Shown: piece after piece, positions 5,967-7,478 of the stretch | How the letters are laid out: each line of letters begins with the position of its first letter | Numbering within the stretch: the stretch's first letter is position 1 | Source: Clostridiales bacterium | Lineage (GTDB): Bacteria > Bacillota > Clostridia > Oscillospirales > Oscillospiraceae | Length of the DNA: 7,478 nt | Direction: 5' to 3' | Assembly: GCA_019421525.1 (NCBI GenBank) | Contig: JAHZFC010000110.1 | Coordinates: 1 to 7,478 of the forward strand | Notes under the pieces: generated by a model | Told to the model about the DNA's origin: nothing | Seen by the model: the letters and a program-made list of their open reading frames with translations, nothing else | The model's database searches: none | Made by a program: the position numbers and the translations under genes

Positions 5967-7007
5967 ATGAAAGCTAAGACATTTGTTTGGGCCGTGCTGG
6001 CCGCCGTGGTGGGTGTGCTGGCGGCGTTGTCCCTGGTGCTGGCCGTGTTCGACCCCTTTTTTGTCCTCCACGGCCTGGACGGGGACGACACCGCCCTGTT
6101 TTCCAACCAGCGCTATGAGATGGCCGGCCTGATCCGCAACCAGGACTACTCCGCGGTGGTCATGGGCACCTCCCTGGTGGCCAACTACCGGGCCTCCTGG
6201 TTCACCGAGGGGCTGGGGAAGCAGACGCTGAAGATCACCTTCCCCGACGGATGGCTGTCTGAATTCGACACCGCCCTCGACCTGGCCTACCAGACCCACC
6301 CGGAGCTGGACACCGTCTTTTTCGGGCTGGACCTGAACATCCTCATCCGCCCGGACAGCCAGCGGGAGGTGGAGCTGCCCATGTACCTCTATAACACCAA
6401 CCCCTTTGACGACGTACAATATTTCCTCAACAAGGAGACCTATATCCAGGTGGCCAAGCTGCTGGTCAACCGGCTGAACGGGGGGACCACCACCCTGGAC
6501 AACGCCTACGTGTGGGACGGGAGCTACGAATTTTCCCGGGAGCACTCCCTGGAGGTGTACTACCGCCTGCCGGACGTCAGCCCGCCGGAGCCGGAGGACA
6601 CCTACCTGGCCGCGGCGAAAGAGAACCTGGCGGTGGTCACCGGCTGGGCCCAGGCCCATCCGGACACCCAGTTCCACGTCTGGTTCGCCCCGTACTCCAT
6701 CCTCTACTGGGATAATGTTGACCGGCTGGGCCGGACGGACGCCTACCTGGCGGCGCTGGAGCTGGCCTGGCAGGAGCTGACCCAGTATGACAACATCACG
6801 GTCCACAGCTTCATGGCCCGGGAGGATATCGTGGCAGACCTTGACAACTACACCGACTATATCCACTGCTCCGGCGCCGTGACCCATCTGGAGGCCCAGA
6901 CCATGATGGCTGGGGGCGAGCTGGTCACCCAGGAAAATTATGTCCAGAGATTGGACGAGCTGCGCCAGTTTGTGGTAAACTATGATTACGACGCGCTGTT
7001 TGAATGA
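5967..7007 (+). CDS. Membrane-anchored SGNH-like protein, MBOAT partner
   Basis: The 346-residue protein has a single N-terminal hydrophobic segment (about residues 5-28) with KAK before it, giving a probable cytoplasm-in, body-out anchor. The outer part resembles SGNH/GDSL-type esterase folds used by acyl-transfer partners such as DltD and AlgJ/AlgX. VVMGTSLVAN puts a candidate nucleophile at Ser69 in a GTS block with Asn73 nearby, and DYIH places Asp297 and His300 in the usual DxxH position near the C-terminus. The inferred role is to accept or transfer the acyl group supplied by the adjacent MBOAT protein on the outer face. The start has AGAGGG 5 bases upstream (5956-5961). The catalytic assignment rests on motif spacing by eye only. 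Confidence 0.75.
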   Translation: MKAKTFVWAVLAAVVGVLAALSLVLAVFDPFFVLHGLDGDDTALFSNQRYEMAGLIRNQDYSAVVMGTSLVANYRASWFTEGLGKQTLKITFPDGWLSEFDTALDLAYQTHPELDTVFFGLDLNILIRPDSQREVELPMYLYNTNPFDDVQYFLNKETYIQVAKLLVNRLNGGTTTLDNAYVWDGSYEFSREHSLEVYYRLPDVSPPEPEDTYLAAAKENLAVVTGWAQAHPDTQFHVWFAPYSILYWDNVDRLGRTDAYLAALELAWQELTQYDNITVHSFMAREDIVADLDNYTDYIHCSGAVTHLEAQTMMAGGELVTQENYVQRLDELRQFVVNYDYDALFE

Positions 7008-7056
7008 GCGCGTCCCCCTTTGACCTATCAGACCCTTTCCCACGGAGGTTGTGCTT

Positions 7057-7302
7057 ATGACCGATCGATCTAAGATCCGTAATTTTTCCATTATCGCCCA
7101 CATTGACCGCGTCGCCGCGAGCTCCATATCCTTCGCCTCCGCCGGTTGGCAAAGGCTCATCCATTCCGCCGCGGCTCCTCTCCCCGCAAAGCCCGCTGCG
7201 CTGGGCCTTTGCGGGGCCCCCATTCTGATTTTATCAACACGCCTTCGGCGTGCCCCATCAGAGATGGGGTGGGTGGATCTGCCCGACGGGAGGTGCGCAT
7301 GA
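7057..7302 (+). pseudogene. Detached lepA 5' end continuing as an 81-codon reading frame
   Basis: Sixteen of the first 17 residues equal the LepA start seen at 7302 (MTD-R/Q-SKIRNFSIIAHID). Similarity then stops just before the GTP-binding GKST, so no GTPase can result. The frame runs on through the hairpin cassette and ends with a TGA (7300-7302) overlapping the lepA ATGs (ATGATGA). GGAGG at 7044-7048 lies 8 bases before the ATG, so initiation here is plausible. DNA identity is uneven: 5 differences in codons 2-5 (mostly synonymous), then 32 identical bases (7072-7103 against 7317-7348). It may act as a translated leader coupled to lepA or simply be a scar. The segment 7008-7056 shows no terminator. 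Confidence 0.85.
7108..7286. repeat. Hairpin cassette B between the two lepA 5' copies
   Basis: From left to right: a spacer rich in CCGCC, the hairpin CCCCGCAAAG/CTTTGCGGGG (7182-7216) with an inner CCC/GGG stem, GCCCC plus the AT-rich linker ATTCTGATTTTATCAA, CACGCC-TTC-GGCGTG (7238-7252), and CCCCATC-AGA-GATGGGG (7253-7269). The final stem is the same heptamer pair as in cassette A (2587-2603) with a different loop, and the preceding hairpins match in type and order. Cassette B lacks the two middle hairpins of A. It is oriented the same way relative to the detached copy and the intact gene. Confidence 0.75.
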
Positions 7303-7478
7303 TGACAGACCAGTCCAAGATCCGTAATTTTTCCATTATCGCCCACATCGACCACGGCAAATCCACCCTGTCCGACCGGATGATCGAGATCTGCGGCGCG
7401 GTGGAGCAGCGCCAGATGGAGTCCCAGCTGCTGGACAACATGGACCTGGAGCGGGAGCGGGGCATCACCATCAAGGCC
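7302..7478 (+). CDS. lepA: Elongation factor 4 (LepA) GTPase, N-terminal part
   Basis: The first 59 codons of LepA are present; the gene continues past the window. LepA is a ribosome-associated GTPase related to EF-G, proposed to back-translocate or help ribosome assembly. KIRNFSIIAHIDHGKSTLSDRM contains the G1 P-loop (AHIDHGKST, residues 14-22), and ERERGITIKA at the end is the start of the switch I/G2 region typical of translational GTPases. Two consecutive ATGs occur at 7299 and 7302. GGGAGG at 7288-7293 is 5 bases from the first and 8 from the second; I chose 7302 because the detached copy uses the same 8-base spacing. The frame upstream overlaps its start by ATGA, so translation may be coupled. 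No terminator was seen between the SGNH gene and lepA, so co-transcription is possible. Confidence 0.95.
   Translation, partial: MTDQSKIRNFSIIAHIDHGKSTLSDRMIEICGAVEQRQMESQLLDNMDLERERGITIKA

Noticed and set aside
4448..6106. A 552-codon - strand frame opposite the MBOAT gene
   Set aside because: It is an antisense shadow, rich in Gln, Gly and Pro, while the + strand encodes an unmistakable MBOAT protein.
7182..7269. Transcription terminator before lepA
   Set aside because: The hairpins are stable but none is followed by a proper T-run; the nearest AT-rich stretch is interrupted (CATTCTGATTTTATC). Partial attenuation cannot be excluded.
5937..7355. A 472-codon - strand frame opposite the SGNH-like gene and lepA start
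   Set aside because: It is an antisense shadow with low-complexity Val/Gly/Gln content, running through two recognised genes and a hairpin cassette.

Overview
The window looks like chromosome from a high-GC anaerobic Bacillota, probably a gut member of Oscillospirales (Flavonifractor-like). That placement is an inference from codon use, the PNPase, Pta and LepA sequences, and the presence of both a phosphate butyryltransferase and a phosphate acetyltransferase gene. No taxonomic marker was searched.

Layout: (1) 1-368, the 3' end of pnp on the + strand, ending at a strong terminator. (2) 531-1442, ptb on the - strand, convergent with pnp and with its own terminator. (3) 1443-2670, a 1.2 kb spacer with no credible protein gene but a great deal of structure. 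It holds the ptb promoter; a roughly 750 bp composite element made of two inverted hairpin-rich arms around a foldable core; a detached second copy of the last 12 codons plus terminator of pta; and a cassette of five hairpins. (4) 2671-3645, intact pta on the - strand. (5) 3646-3830, a divergent promoter region. (6) 3831-7007, a tightly packed + strand operon of an XRE-type regulator, an MBOAT O-acyltransferase and a membrane-anchored SGNH-like protein, likely an envelope or exopolysaccharide O-acylation unit. (7) 7008-7478, a detached copy of the first codons of lepA, a second hairpin cassette, then the start of intact lepA, which runs off the window.

The most unusual observation is that the same thing seems to have happened twice. 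At the 3' end of pta and at the 5' end of lepA, a gene-terminal segment is present twice, with spacings of 239 and 245 bp. The sequence between the copies has the same layout in both places: a CAAA/TTTG-stem hairpin ending in GGGGCCCC, an AT-rich linker, a GC stem with a TTC-type loop, and a CCCCATC/GATGGGG hairpin. This suggests a small non-autonomous element that duplicates or captures gene ends, or inserts with very long target duplications.

Separately, the two inverted arms at 1640-1801 and 2234-2383 share a hairpin in which three base pairs differ between the arms with pairing kept. This points to selection on folded RNA or single-stranded DNA. All structural statements were made by eye, with no folding or database software.
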